Source of the DNA: CAIKMD01 sp035552195
GTDB taxonomy: Bacteria; Pseudomonadota; Alphaproteobacteria; ATCC43930; CGMCC-115725
DNA: 64,000 bases
NCBI GenBank assembly: GCA_035552195.1
Contig: DASZLU010000129.1
Coordinates: 3,209 to 67,208 of the forward strand
Reading direction: 5' to 3'
A program made the position numbers and the translations under genes. Positions 16,452 to 25,324 of the stretch are shown here, piece by piece. The notes below the pieces were generated by a model. That model was given only the letters and a program-made list of their open reading frames with translations, was not told the origin of the DNA and did no database searches. Every line of letters begins with the position of its first letter. Positions within the stretch are counted from its first letter, which is position 1.

Positions 16452-17921
16452 ATGCTTGGAAGACGCTGGAGAACTCCGTTCCTCGCGGTCGGTTTGGCAA
16501 TCGCCTCGGTTGCACTTGCCGGAATGGCGCGCGCGGACAATGACGGTATCGCTTTCCAAAGTAAGACAACGCTGACGGTGCAGCCCATCAAGTGCACTTT
16601 CAACGGGGGTGCGACGAGCACAACCAACCTGTCCTTCGACATCAGTTGGGTGGACGCTGCCGATCGTGCCTACTTCCTCGCGGATCGCTCGCACGGCGCC
16701 GTATCGACGGATACGGAAGGCGGCATGCTGTCCGGGGCCACAACCGGCGACGTGCTCTATATCGACATCAATAACCCGGCGACCGCGACACCGCTGACGC
16801 CTCCCGCCGGCGATCCCTTCGCCGGCGTGCGCTGCGACGCGAACGCGGCTTTCGGCGGCACGACTTCGGCCGGTCGCAACGAGATCACCGGTCCGAACGG
16901 CGTGTTCACGGTCAATCACACCGAGGCATGGGCCGGCGATGCACCGTCCTACTTCACCCCCGGCCAGACCAATAGCGCGTCCGATTACGCGACCGACAAA
17001 TGCGACAGCTCAGTGCGCGTGTTCGATCTGATCTCGCGGCAACAAACCGACCACATCAACGTCGGCGGTTGCTTCCGGACGGATGAAGGCGCTTTCGACC
17101 CGGTTGACCAGGTGGCGATCTTCGCCAACCCATCCGAACAAAGCTCGGTGGCGGCGATCAACACCCATGCGACTGCGGTTGCGCATTCGCCTTTCGTGAC
17201 ACTGATCTCAACAGCTCCGGTGGCGGCCAACCAGCACCACAAGATCCTGGCGCAGATCAATTTCGACGGCACCAAAGGGACCGTGCTCGCCGATCAAGGG
17301 ATCGAGCAGCCGGTCTATTCGCCGAAGACCGGTCTGATCTACGTCGCCATCCCCGGCACGTCGACCAATCCGGGCGGCTATGTCACCGTGATCGACCCGC
17401 GCCATGGCAGCAATAATGACGGAGACGACGACAGCCAGGGCAATGACGATCAGGGGCATGGCAACGGCATCCACGTCGTTACCAACTTCAAGATCACGAA
17501 CAACTGTGCACCGAACGGTGCGGCGCTCGGCCCCAAGGACGAGTTGTTCCTTGGCTGCAGCTCGGGAACGGAGCAGGTTATCGACATTCGCGACGGTCAC
17601 CTGATCGCACTCCTCACCGGGACGACCGGTGGTTGCGATGAAGTCGCGTACAATGCCGGCGATAATTCTTTCTACGGCGCCTGCACCGACAGCAACAGCC
17701 CGCCCTTCGATAATCTCGACATCAGTGACGCGCAGCCGCCGAAATTCGACGCGGCCATCAATGTCGGAGCGACCGGTGCGCATTCCATCGCGGCTGATCC
17801 CGTGACCGTGACCGAATGGATGCCGATGTTTGGCGGCAAGTGTGGCGCCGGTGTTGCCTGCGTGGCCGTTTTCGGCTCCAGCGGCGGCGACGATCCGGGC
17901 GCGCTTGCCCAGAACGACTAG
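16452..17921 (+). CDS. secreted protein with propeller-like repeats, function unknown
   Basis: The ATG at 16452 gives 489 residues with a Sec signal peptide (LGRRWRTPFLAVGLAIASV then a cleavage site after ARA near residue 28) and has an AGGGA ribosome site upstream; the longer open frame from 16170 would bury the signal. The mature part has repeated segments of the YVTN/propeller kind (VRVFDLISRQQTDHINVGG, TGLIYVAIPG, YVTVIDPRHG, TEQVIDIRDGHLI), about ten cysteines and an Asp/Asn/Gly-rich loop near 320-335 that could bind calcium. I do not recognise a characterised homologue. It lies between the secretion locus and a two-component system, so it may be an exported substrate; this is inference. 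Confidence 0.7.
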   Translation: MLGRRWRTPFLAVGLAIASVALAGMARADNDGIAFQSKTTLTVQPIKCTFNGGATSTTNLSFDISWVDAADRAYFLADRSHGAVSTDTEGGMLSGATTGDVLYIDINNPATATPLTPPAGDPFAGVRCDANAAFGGTTSAGRNEITGPNGVFTVNHTEAWAGDAPSYFTPGQTNSASDYATDKCDSSVRVFDLISRQQTDHINVGGCFRTDEGAFDPVDQVAIFANPSEQSSVAAINTHATAVAHSPFVTLISTAPVAANQHHKILAQINFDGTKGTVLADQGIEQPVYSPKTGLIYVAIPGTSTNPGGYVTVIDPRHGSNNDGDDDSQGNDDQGHGNGIHVVTNFKITNNCAPNGAALGPKDELFLGCSSGTEQVIDIRDGHLIALLTGTTGGCDEVAYNAGDNSFYGACTDSNSPPFDNLDISDAQPPKFDAAINVGATGAHSIAADPVTVTEWMPMFGGKCGAGVACVAVFGSSGGDDPGALAQND

Positions 17922-17943
17922 CTAAATCGATGGTTTGCTGCGG

Positions 17944-17974
17944 AATGGGCGCCGGTGACGGCGCCCATTCTTTA
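17944..17974. terminator. bidirectional hairpin terminator
   Basis: A perfect 10-base-pair stem (AATGGGCGCC at 17944-17953 with GGCGCCCATT at 17960-17969) encloses a 6-base loop and is followed by CTTTAT. It lies between two convergent genes, the secreted protein and the sensor kinase, and could stop transcription from both sides, since the stem ends in AT-rich flanks. Confidence 0.7.
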
Positions 17975-18011
17975 TGCCGATCCTCTTTTATATCGAGAGG
18001 TCGCGGGGGTG

Positions 18012-19355
18012 TCAGCCGAACCTGACTTGTACGACCAATCCCGGCTCGTTCGAGAGCAATTCGACCGATATGTTGTGCAGCGACGCGATGGCCTTTACGA
18101 GGCTGAGGCCAAGACCGCTGCCCGGGGTCGTGCGGCTGGGCTCCAGGCGAAAGAAGCGCTGGAACACTTTGCTGCGCATGTCTTCGGGAATGCCCGGTCC
18201 GTTGTCGCGCACCGAAACCACCACCGTTTCATCCATCAGCCGCTGGCCGCCAATCTCGATCAGCGCCTGTTGCGGCGAATGACGAACCGCATTCTCCAGC
18301 ACATTGGCGAAAAGCTGAAGCAGGAGTTCCCGGTCGCCGCGGATGGTGAGACCGTCGTCGATCTTCTCGACGATCGACTGCGCTTTCTCTTCAGCCATCG
18401 GCGCATAGAGCTCGACGGCCGTGCGCAGCAGGTCGGTCAGATCGATATCGGTGAAGTGCGCGCGCCGTTCCGACGTCTCGAGCTGGGCAATGCGGAGCAG
18501 CGCCGAGAATGTGTCGAGGATCGAATCGAGGTCCTTCAATGTCGCGTGAAATGCGATCCGCAGCGAATCCGCGTCGTCGGCTTTCCGGAGCGCCATCTCG
18601 ATGCGCTGGCGAAGCCGTGTCAGCGGCGTTCGCAGATCGTGGGCGATATCGGTCGAGATCTGACGCAGCCCGTCCATCAGCCCTTGGATGCGATCCAACA
18701 TGACGTTGAGGCTGACCGCAAGATGATCGAATTCGTCGTTGCTGCCGCGCAGAGGGATCCGTCGGTCGAGATCGCCGTTGACGATTTCGCGGCTGACATT
18801 GCTCAGTCCCTCGATGCGAGACAGCATCGCCAGGCTGATGAAGGCGCCGCTGAACAGCGAAATGAAAATCATCGCAACGAACCCCCACACGAAAACCCGT
18901 GCGACGGCGCTCTGCATCTTATGAAGCTCGATCGTGCTCAGCCCGACGAACAAAAAGACGCCGCCATTCAGATGGACGCCCTTGCCGCGTAGCGAGATGG
19001 TTCGGTCCTGAATTCGGACCTGCATGCGGTCGGTGATCCCATCGCTCGGCGTCATCGCAGGAAGATTGCCGGCGAGGACATCGCCGCCGGGATCTTGCAA
19101 GAGGTAGAAAAAGCCGGGAGAGTTGAGCGTGAGCTCGCTCACAATCTCCTGAAGCGAGGCGAGATTTCGGCTGGCCGCGTCGCTTTGGATCTCGGCAATT
19201 TCGTTGCCGACCGTGTCGTCGAATTGACGATCCATGTAGCGCGCCGTCGACCAATAAATGACGGCAAACAGGACGACGAACGAGGCGCAGAAGATGCCCG
19301 CGTATAAAAGCGTCAGGCGAAACGCCGATGTGCGAAGGACCTTAGTCAGCATCAC
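18012..19355 (-). CDS. OmpR-system sensor histidine kinase
   Basis: The 447-residue membrane kinase has two membrane helices (about 13-34 and 158-182) around a short periplasmic sensor region, then a HAMP domain (SRIEGLSNVSREI), a dimerisation helix with the phosphoacceptor histidine in DIAHDLRTPLTRLR, and an ATPase domain with NVLENAVRHS (N box), RDNGPGIP (G1) and GSGLGLSL (G2). All catalytic boxes are intact. Architecture and the small periplasmic loop resemble CusS/QseC-like kinases. Its start overlaps the response regulator by 14 bases. The stimulus is unknown; flanking secreted proteins suggest it may control export-related or phosphate-related genes. Confidence 0.9.
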   Translation of the reverse strand: MMLTKVLRTSAFRLTLLYAGIFCASFVVLFAVIYWSTARYMDRQFDDTVGNEIAEIQSDAASRNLASLQEIVSELTLNSPGFFYLLQDPGGDVLAGNLPAMTPSDGITDRMQVRIQDRTISLRGKGVHLNGGVFLFVGLSTIELHKMQSAVARVFVWGFVAMIFISLFSGAFISLAMLSRIEGLSNVSREIVNGDLDRRIPLRGSNDEFDHLAVSLNVMLDRIQGLMDGLRQISTDIAHDLRTPLTRLRQRIEMALRKADDADSLRIAFHATLKDLDSILDTFSALLRIAQLETSERRAHFTDIDLTDLLRTAVELYAPMAEEKAQSIVEKIDDGLTIRGDRELLLQLFANVLENAVRHSPQQALIEIGGQRLMDETVVVSVRDNGPGIPEDMRSKVFQRFFRLEPSRTTPGSGLGLSLVKAIASLHNISVELLSNEPGLVVQVRFG

Positions 19356-20019
19356 GTAAGCAATAGCCCGCCCCCCGGACCGTATGGATCAGTTCTTTCT
19401 CGCCGCCGACGGCCAGTTTACCGCGCAGCCGGCTGATATGGCTTTCGACGACATTCGTGTGAGGGTCGAAACGGAGCTCCCACACGTTCTCAAGCAACAT
19501 CGTGCGCGTTACGACCTGCCCCATGTGACGCGCAAGGTATTCGAGGAGCCGGAACTCGCGCGGTTGGAGATCGACGATGTGACCGCCGCGGGACACCGTC
19601 CGCGCCATAAGATCGATTTCGAGGTCGCCGGTCTTCAAGACCGTTTCGACCAGCGTTCGCCGCGGCCGGCGGCCCAGAGCATTCACCCGTGCAACGAGCT
19701 CGGCAAAGGCGAAAGGCTTGGCGAGATAATCGTCACCGCCGGCATTGAGCCCGGCAACCCGATCGTCGATGCCGTCGAGTGCGGTCAGAAACAGGATCGG
19801 CGTCCCGACTCCGGCCCCGCGCAGCAGGCGGACGACGCCCAAACCGTCGATCTCGGGCACCATGCGATCGACGATGAGGAGATCCCAATCCGATCCTGAG
19901 GCTTCGATCATGCCCTGCTGCCCATCGGTCGCCCAGGACAGAACGTGGCCCTCCTCGCGTAGGCCTTGCGAGACATACTCGCCCGTCTCGGGATCATCTT
20001 CGACCAGCAAAATCTTCAT
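19342..20019 (-). CDS. OmpR/PhoB-family response regulator
   Basis: The 225-residue regulator has a receiver domain with the acidic pair at residues 8-9, the phosphoacceptor Asp51 in LLIVDRMVPE, the conserved Thr in LTALDG and the Lys in YLAKPFAFAELV. It is followed by a winged-helix DNA-binding domain (LQPREFRLLEYLARH and VVESHISRLRGKL). It overlaps the sensor kinase gene, so the two form one operon. The 361-base region in front, shared with the divergent phosphatase gene, is a likely target, but no operator repeat is obvious to the eye. Confidence 0.9.
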   Translation of the reverse strand: MKILLVEDDPETGEYVSQGLREEGHVLSWATDGQQGMIEASGSDWDLLIVDRMVPEIDGLGVVRLLRGAGVGTPILFLTALDGIDDRVAGLNAGGDDYLAKPFAFAELVARVNALGRRPRRTLVETVLKTGDLEIDLMARTVSRGGHIVDLQPREFRLLEYLARHMGQVVTRTMLLENVWELRFDPHTNVVESHISRLRGKLAVGGEKELIHTVRGAGYCLRDAD

Positions 20020-20380
20020 TCAACAAGCCTTTGCGCGACCACCCTATTCGTGCGATCCGCCGCTCATTGGTCGTTCAGGCGCGATGATAGCAGCTTCTTG
20101 GCCGCGGCCTAAATAAACAATGGCCGGGGCCTCCGTCACTCGCTCGTTGTGATGAAAGGCATGGCAATCGATGCCGTCCCGTGTATCCCATATCCGGGTA
20201 TCCGAAAATCGCCCTACGACGATTTGATTCGCACGAGAGAACCGGTAGCGAATATTTGCACGATTGGCGTTATGCACCGCTGATTATTCAAATAGGGAGA
20301 ATTGGCCACAATAGTTTCATTGGAGCGCAATCAACCGCTGCTACGTCAACGTCTCCTGCATTTTTTTGGAGGGACGTTTG
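20020..20380. promoter_or_regulatory. divergent intergenic region between response regulator and phosphatase
   Basis: The 361 bases must contain promoters for both divergent genes. The right half is AT-richer and includes a strong GGAGGG ribosome site at 20368-20373 serving the phosphatase ATG at 20381. I see no convincing open frame, RNA gene or clear operator repeat. Confidence 0.5.
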
Positions 20381-22135
20381 ATGCGCCTAAAAGACAAATT
20401 TGTGGTCGGCCTCGTCAGCCTATCTGCCATTCTCGCGATGTCTCCGGCTTTTGCTAAGGACGAAGGGTCGGGTCAAATTCGCCACGTCATGCTCATCAGC
20501 ATCGACGGGATGCATGCTGTCGATTTCATCAATTGCGCGAACGGCGTGAACGGCGGCACATCCTATTGCCCCAACCTCGCCGCGCTCCAATCGCGTGGCA
20601 TCAATTATCTCAATGCCTCGACCTCGAAGCCGTCGGATTCGTTCCCCGGCCTGATGGCGCTGGTCAGCGGCGGTTCGCCGCGCACCGTCGGCGCTTTCTA
20701 TGATGTGGCCTATGACCGCTCGCTCGATCCGCCGGCGGCAACGACCGGCAACGGCGTCGCCGGCACTCCCGGGGCTTGCACCCCCAACACGCAGCCTACC
20801 GGCACGACCACAGAGTTCGACGAAGGCATCGACATCGATCAGACGAAGCTCAATGGCGGCGCCGCGAGCGGCGATGGCGGCATTGCGTCGATCGACCCGG
20901 CAAAGCTCGAGCGCGATCCGGCGCATGGCTGTGCGCCGGTCGCGCCGTGGAATTTCGTTCGCACCAACACGATCTTCGGCGTTGCCCACGGTGCCGGGCT
21001 TTATACCGCTTGGTCGGATAAGCATCCGTCCTATTCGTCGGTCTCAGGTCCCGGCAACGGCACGAATATCGACGACTATTATTCGCCCGAAATCAACTCG
21101 ATCCCGGTGTCGCTGCCCGGCGTGAGCGTGCCGGCGGCACAAGGTGCGCCGACAAGCTGCAGTCCGATGCTGCCGGATCAGACCGCGGTCGCGTCGTCGA
21201 ATGCCTGGACAGACAGCTTCCAAAACATCAAGTGCTACGACACGCTGAAAGTCCAGGCGGTGCTCAACGAGATCGCGAGCAAAAACCACAACGGTACGCG
21301 TCATGCGCCGCAACCGGCCATCTTCGGCATGAATTTCCAGGCCGTCAGCGTCGGTCAGAAGCTGATCGAGAAATCGATCTCCGCGCGCGGCGGGTATCTC
21401 AACGCCCAAGGAACACCGACACCGTCGCTGCAGGGTGAGATCGAATTCGTCGACACGTCGATCGGCGAAATGGTCGCGGCTCTGAAGGCCAATGGCATCT
21501 ACAACGATACGCTGATCGTCATCACCGCGAAACACGGCCAAAGCCCGATCGATTCGCAGCGCTACAACGGCATCGGCACCGGTTCGGTGACGACCTCGCC
21601 GGCGACGATCCTCCAAAACTGCCTGCCGTTATCGGAATCGCCCGCGAATCCGAACGGCATCGGCGCGACCGAGGACGACGTGTCCTTGATCTGGTTGTCG
21701 TCGAGCTGCACCACCCAGAACGCGGTCGCAACGCTCGAGAGCACCTCGCCCGCGACGAACAACATCGCCGGCATCGGGCAAATCTTCTCGGGTCCGGCAC
21801 TGACGCAGCTCTTCAACGCACCCGGTCTCGCGCCCGACGGCGATCCGCGCACGCCCGACATCCTTGTGACGCCGAATGTCGGTGTCACCTATTCGGGCAG
21901 CAGCAAGAAACTGGCCGAGCATGGCGGTTTCGCCCATGACGACACCAACGTCATGATGCTGCTTGCGAACCCGCAGTTCGATGCAAAGACGGTCTATACC
22001 GCCGTCGAGACGGCTCAGGTCGCGCCGACGATTCTGGCGGCTCTGAACCTCGATCCGAACAAACTCGAGGCGGTTCAGATCGAAGGCACTACGGTCCTGC
22101 CGGAAGCCAATTTCGGCGGCGACAACGGGCAATAA
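20381..22135 (+). CDS. secreted alkaline-phosphatase-superfamily phosphodiesterase/pyrophosphatase
   Basis: The 584-residue protein has a Sec signal (FVVGLVSLSAILAMSPAFA, cleavage near residue 25). Metal-site motifs of the type I phosphodiesterase / nucleotide pyrophosphatase group are in order: MLISIDGMH near 35, the presumed nucleophile region STSKPSDSFPG near 82-92, FVDTSIGEM near 363, ITAKHGQSP near 385 and the His pair AEHGGFAHDD near 520. In ITAKHG a Lys takes the place of the usual Asp before His, as in some subfamilies. ATG 20381 is preferred over the TTG at 20366 because GGAGGG sits directly upstream. It lies by the two-component system and secretion genes; type II systems often export phosphatases. 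Confidence 0.8.
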   Translation: MRLKDKFVVGLVSLSAILAMSPAFAKDEGSGQIRHVMLISIDGMHAVDFINCANGVNGGTSYCPNLAALQSRGINYLNASTSKPSDSFPGLMALVSGGSPRTVGAFYDVAYDRSLDPPAATTGNGVAGTPGACTPNTQPTGTTTEFDEGIDIDQTKLNGGAASGDGGIASIDPAKLERDPAHGCAPVAPWNFVRTNTIFGVAHGAGLYTAWSDKHPSYSSVSGPGNGTNIDDYYSPEINSIPVSLPGVSVPAAQGAPTSCSPMLPDQTAVASSNAWTDSFQNIKCYDTLKVQAVLNEIASKNHNGTRHAPQPAIFGMNFQAVSVGQKLIEKSISARGGYLNAQGTPTPSLQGEIEFVDTSIGEMVAALKANGIYNDTLIVITAKHGQSPIDSQRYNGIGTGSVTTSPATILQNCLPLSESPANPNGIGATEDDVSLIWLSSSCTTQNAVATLESTSPATNNIAGIGQIFSGPALTQLFNAPGLAPDGDPRTPDILVTPNVGVTYSGSSKKLAEHGGFAHDDTNVMMLLANPQFDAKTVYTAVETAQVAPTILAALNLDPNKLEAVQIEGTTVLPEANFGGDNGQ

Positions 22136-22163
22136 CGAACGATTGCGCAATCGGCCCATAATG

Positions 22164-22201
22164 AGGCGGGCGTCCTGTGAAGGGCGCCCGCCTTTCTTTT
22201 T
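22164..22201 (+). terminator. rho-independent terminator after the phosphatase
   Basis: A 9-base-pair GC-rich stem (AGGCGGGCG at 22164-22172 with CGCCCGCCT at 22185-22193) is followed by TTCTTTTT. It lies 28 bases after the phosphatase stop, in the gap before the convergent amidohydrolase. Confidence 0.8.
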
Positions 22202-22225
22202 CGTTCTCTGAAAGCCTATCGGCGA

Positions 22226-23932
22226 TCAGGCCTGATAGACCGATTTGCCGCCGGTGAAGGTCTGCTCGATCTTGATGTCCTTGATCTTCTCGGGCGAGAT
22301 CGTATGCGGGTCGTCGGCCAGCATGACGAAATCGGCGAGCTTGCCTTCGGTGATCGAGCCTTTATCGTTCTCCTCGAACGTCGCGTGGGCGCCATTGATC
22401 GTATAGACGCGCAGCGCCTCATCGACGCTGATGCGCTGATTGGCGCCCCACACCGTGCCGTCCCAACCTTTGCGCGTCACCATGCCCTGAATGCCCATGA
22501 GCGGCGCGAGCGCGCCGGCGGTGAAGTCCGATCCGGCGCAAACCGGAATCCCCGCGTCGAGCAACGTCCGATACGCCATCATGTGCTTCATCATGTCTTC
22601 GCCATAGAAGTGGAACTTGTCCGAATTGTAATAGGCGTAGGTGGTGAAGAGTGCCGGTACCGCGCCGAGAGCTTTGATCCGCTGCACCAGCTCGGGATTG
22701 ATGTTGGTGCAATGCGTGATTTTCGGCCGCGCATCGGTCCGGGGGAACAGCTTCTGCGCGCGCTCGACGGCGGTCAGCATGTGGTCGATCGCGACATCGC
22801 CGTTGGCGTGGCAATTCACTTGGATGCCGGCGCGATGGATCTTTTCGACCCACGCATTCAGCTGATCCTGCGACTCGGCTACATTGCCGTAGTAAGGCGG
22901 GTTGGAGCCGGCATAGGGCGTGCTCAGAGCCATGGTGCGTTCGGAGAACGAGCCGTCGATATTGTGCTCGAAGGTCGCGCCGAACTTGATCCACGCGTCG
23001 CCGAGGCCGGTCTCGATGCCCGTCTTGAGCATGTTGTCGAGAATGTCGAGATTGGCCTCGTAGCTGACGCGGTGCAGCAGTTTGCCGGCGGCGCGGACCT
23101 GTTGCAGCGCGAAGAGATTACCGGCCGAGTGGCACACGCTGGTGAGGCCGTATTTGACGAATTGCTGCGAGATGAAGGCCAGCCCGTCGCGATCGCGTTG
23201 CGCGACTTGGTCGGGCGTGAAGCTCTCGCGCTGGCCGGCCTTGTCGAAGACCTTGCGCGCCGTGTCGGTGACGCGGCCGTTCAGCTCGCCTTTGTCGTCC
23301 TTGTCATACGTGCCGCTGGCGGTGCTGGGCGTCGCTTTCGTGACCCCGGCGAGCTGGAACGCCTTGCTGTTGTAGAATGAGGTATGGCCGCCGCGGTGGT
23401 TCACCACCACCGGATGCTCGCTCGATACCTTGTCGAGATCCTGCACCGTCAGCTGACGGTTGTCCTTGACCTTCGTGTCGTCGAAATAAAAGCCCGTCAC
23501 CCACTGGCCGGGCGGTGTCCTCTGCGCGCGCTCTTTGAGTTTGGCGACGATGCTGTCGATGGTGGCGAATTCGACATCGTAGGGATTGCCGACGATGACC
23601 TCGGTCAGCAATTGCGTGCCGGGCGCATGGTTGTGGCAGTCGATGAATCCCGGAATGATCGTCATGCCGTGGGCGTCGAGGGTCCGGGTCTGCTTGCGGG
23701 CCAGGGCCTTGATATCGGCGGTTTTGCCCACCGCCATGAAGCGGCCGTTCTTGACCGCAAAGGCCTGCGCCGTGGGCAATCGGCCGTCGATCGTATAGAC
23801 CTTGGCGTTGACGACGATGAGATCCGCTTCACGCGGATCGGCCTTGGCGACGCGGGGCCAAGCCGTCCCGACCAATCCGGCGGCCGCGGCCGCCCCTAAG
23901 AAATCTCGGCGGCTGGTTGCTTTTCCTCTCAT
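22226..23932 (-). CDS. Tat-exported amidohydrolase, YtcJ-like
   Basis: The 568-residue protein begins with a twin-arginine signal (SRRDFLGAAAAAGLVGTAWP), so it should be exported folded. The mature part is an amidohydrolase_3 enzyme: FIDCHNHAPG holds the first metal-binding histidines, followed by VNHRGGHTSF, CHANGDVAIDHML, KITHCTNIN and a C-terminal GSDFTAGALAP with the final metal Asp region. Members of the YtcJ group hydrolyse diverse amides and esters and the substrate cannot be read here. It stands alone, with its promoter in the 166 bases before the solute-binding gene. Confidence 0.85.
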   Translation of the reverse strand: MRGKATSRRDFLGAAAAAGLVGTAWPRVAKADPREADLIVVNAKVYTIDGRLPTAQAFAVKNGRFMAVGKTADIKALARKQTRTLDAHGMTIIPGFIDCHNHAPGTQLLTEVIVGNPYDVEFATIDSIVAKLKERAQRTPPGQWVTGFYFDDTKVKDNRQLTVQDLDKVSSEHPVVVNHRGGHTSFYNSKAFQLAGVTKATPSTASGTYDKDDKGELNGRVTDTARKVFDKAGQRESFTPDQVAQRDRDGLAFISQQFVKYGLTSVCHSAGNLFALQQVRAAGKLLHRVSYEANLDILDNMLKTGIETGLGDAWIKFGATFEHNIDGSFSERTMALSTPYAGSNPPYYGNVAESQDQLNAWVEKIHRAGIQVNCHANGDVAIDHMLTAVERAQKLFPRTDARPKITHCTNINPELVQRIKALGAVPALFTTYAYYNSDKFHFYGEDMMKHMMAYRTLLDAGIPVCAGSDFTAGALAPLMGIQGMVTRKGWDGTVWGANQRISVDEALRVYTINGAHATFEENDKGSITEGKLADFVMLADDPHTISPEKIKDIKIEQTFTGGKSVYQA

Positions 23933-24098
23933 GGCGCAATCCTTTGTTTGTGTGGTTCTGCGATCGTGTGCTCGGCCTGGAAGTCACGCCGGAGCCGGTT
24001 GAAGCTATCAAGAAGACCCCGTCAGCGTGTTGCATTTTTTGCCCAGCGCCGGGTCGCCCGATGCGCTGAACGGCTGCGCCTACCGCAGGGCGCGGTTT

Positions 24099-25214
24099 CT
24101 AAGGCGCCGGCTTCTTTCTCACCTCGCCGATGAATTTGATCGCGTCGACGAGATCCTGTGCGTGTTCCTCGCGCTGGGTCTCGAGATAATGCGCGCCTTT
24201 GATCGGTTGGCGCTCCGGCTCCGAGACGGAAGGCAGATCCTGACGTCGTGAATCTTGCAAGGTTGCCTTGGCGAGGCCGAGCTGGATGTCCTTGCTCAAG
24301 ATCCAATTGACAAAGACGCGCGTCGCATTGGGGTGGGGCCGCTTGTTGTAGACGTAAAGCCCCGCGCCGCCGGTTCCCATCTCGTTCATCGCCGGATCAT
24401 TGCCGAAGGCGCGTACATCCATTTTGACGCCGGCGGCCAGATACGGCTCGAGATGTGCACGCACGAAGGGACCGATGCTGATCCAGCCGACGCCCCGCGC
24501 CATCGCTTCGACGACCTGATCCTGCTGTGCCATGAACACGACTTTCTGATCGAGGATCAATCGCCGAAGGCCATCGTCGCCGAGTCGCGTGCGCAGCACA
24601 TAGGCGAAGGTCTGGCCCGAGCCCGAGACAAGCGGATCGTGCCACAGGATTTTGCCTTTATAGGCGGGATCGAGCAGCGTCGTGAGGCCGAGCTGCGCGA
24701 TCTTGTCGGCGGCGACCTGCGCTGTGTTGTAGTAGGGCGATTTCAGCGCCGCCGACATGCCGAAGACATATTTGCCGGCCTCGTCCATGAAGACGTTGTC
24801 CCAGCCGCCCCACGTGGCTGGGTCTTTCACGTCGGGCAGGATGAATTCCGGCGCGAGCGGATCGAGCACGCCCTCGTGATAGAAGGTAAAGGCGGTCGCG
24901 ACGCTCGAGACCGACACGTCCCAAAGATACTTGTCGACCGAGCGCTCGGTACGGACGCGGGCGAGGAATTGCGCGCCGGGTGTGGTCGAGATCGAGAGTG
25001 CGATTTTCGGATAAGCCTTGGCCCATTCCTCCTGCACGTATTTGCGCATCTCGATGTTGGGCTGGGAATCGAGCACGAGCGTGCCTTCGGCATTCGCTGC
25101 GGCGATCACCTTGTCCCATTCGGCTTGCCAAGTCTGCGCGCCGGCCGGTGCCGACCGCGCCAGAATCAGCGCCGCCGCCAGGATGGCTAGACCGAATACT
25201 CGCTTTCCCATCAT
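24099..25214 (-). CDS. periplasmic solute-binding protein (ABC type, family 1 / iron-like)
   Basis: The 371-residue protein has a signal peptide (RVFGLAILAAALILARSAP, cleavage after GAQ region near 27). The mature sequence has the extracellular solute-binding family layout, with EGTLVLDSQPNIEMRKYV at the N-terminal lobe and the C-terminal VFVNWILSKDIQLGL found in ferric- or spermidine-type binding proteins. No ABC permease or ATPase genes are adjacent, so it is an orphan binding protein in this window. It is divergent from the Gfo/Idh/MocA oxidoreductase at 25325, so the two may share a regulatory region and perhaps a sugar-like or organic substrate. Confidence 0.75.
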   Translation of the reverse strand: MMGKRVFGLAILAAALILARSAPAGAQTWQAEWDKVIAAANAEGTLVLDSQPNIEMRKYVQEEWAKAYPKIALSISTTPGAQFLARVRTERSVDKYLWDVSVSSVATAFTFYHEGVLDPLAPEFILPDVKDPATWGGWDNVFMDEAGKYVFGMSAALKSPYYNTAQVAADKIAQLGLTTLLDPAYKGKILWHDPLVSGSGQTFAYVLRTRLGDDGLRRLILDQKVVFMAQQDQVVEAMARGVGWISIGPFVRAHLEPYLAAGVKMDVRAFGNDPAMNEMGTGGAGLYVYNKRPHPNATRVFVNWILSKDIQLGLAKATLQDSRRQDLPSVSEPERQPIKGAHYLETQREEHAQDLVDAIKFIGEVRKKPAP

Positions 25215-25324
25215 TTCCCCCGACCATCGCAGCCGGCTCGCGCTTGCCGGAATTTTGCTTGCCGACGTCCAGTCTAGCGCGTTTATTTCTTCCTCGCGCG
25301 TGGGGGCGAGAAAGGACGAGGGCT

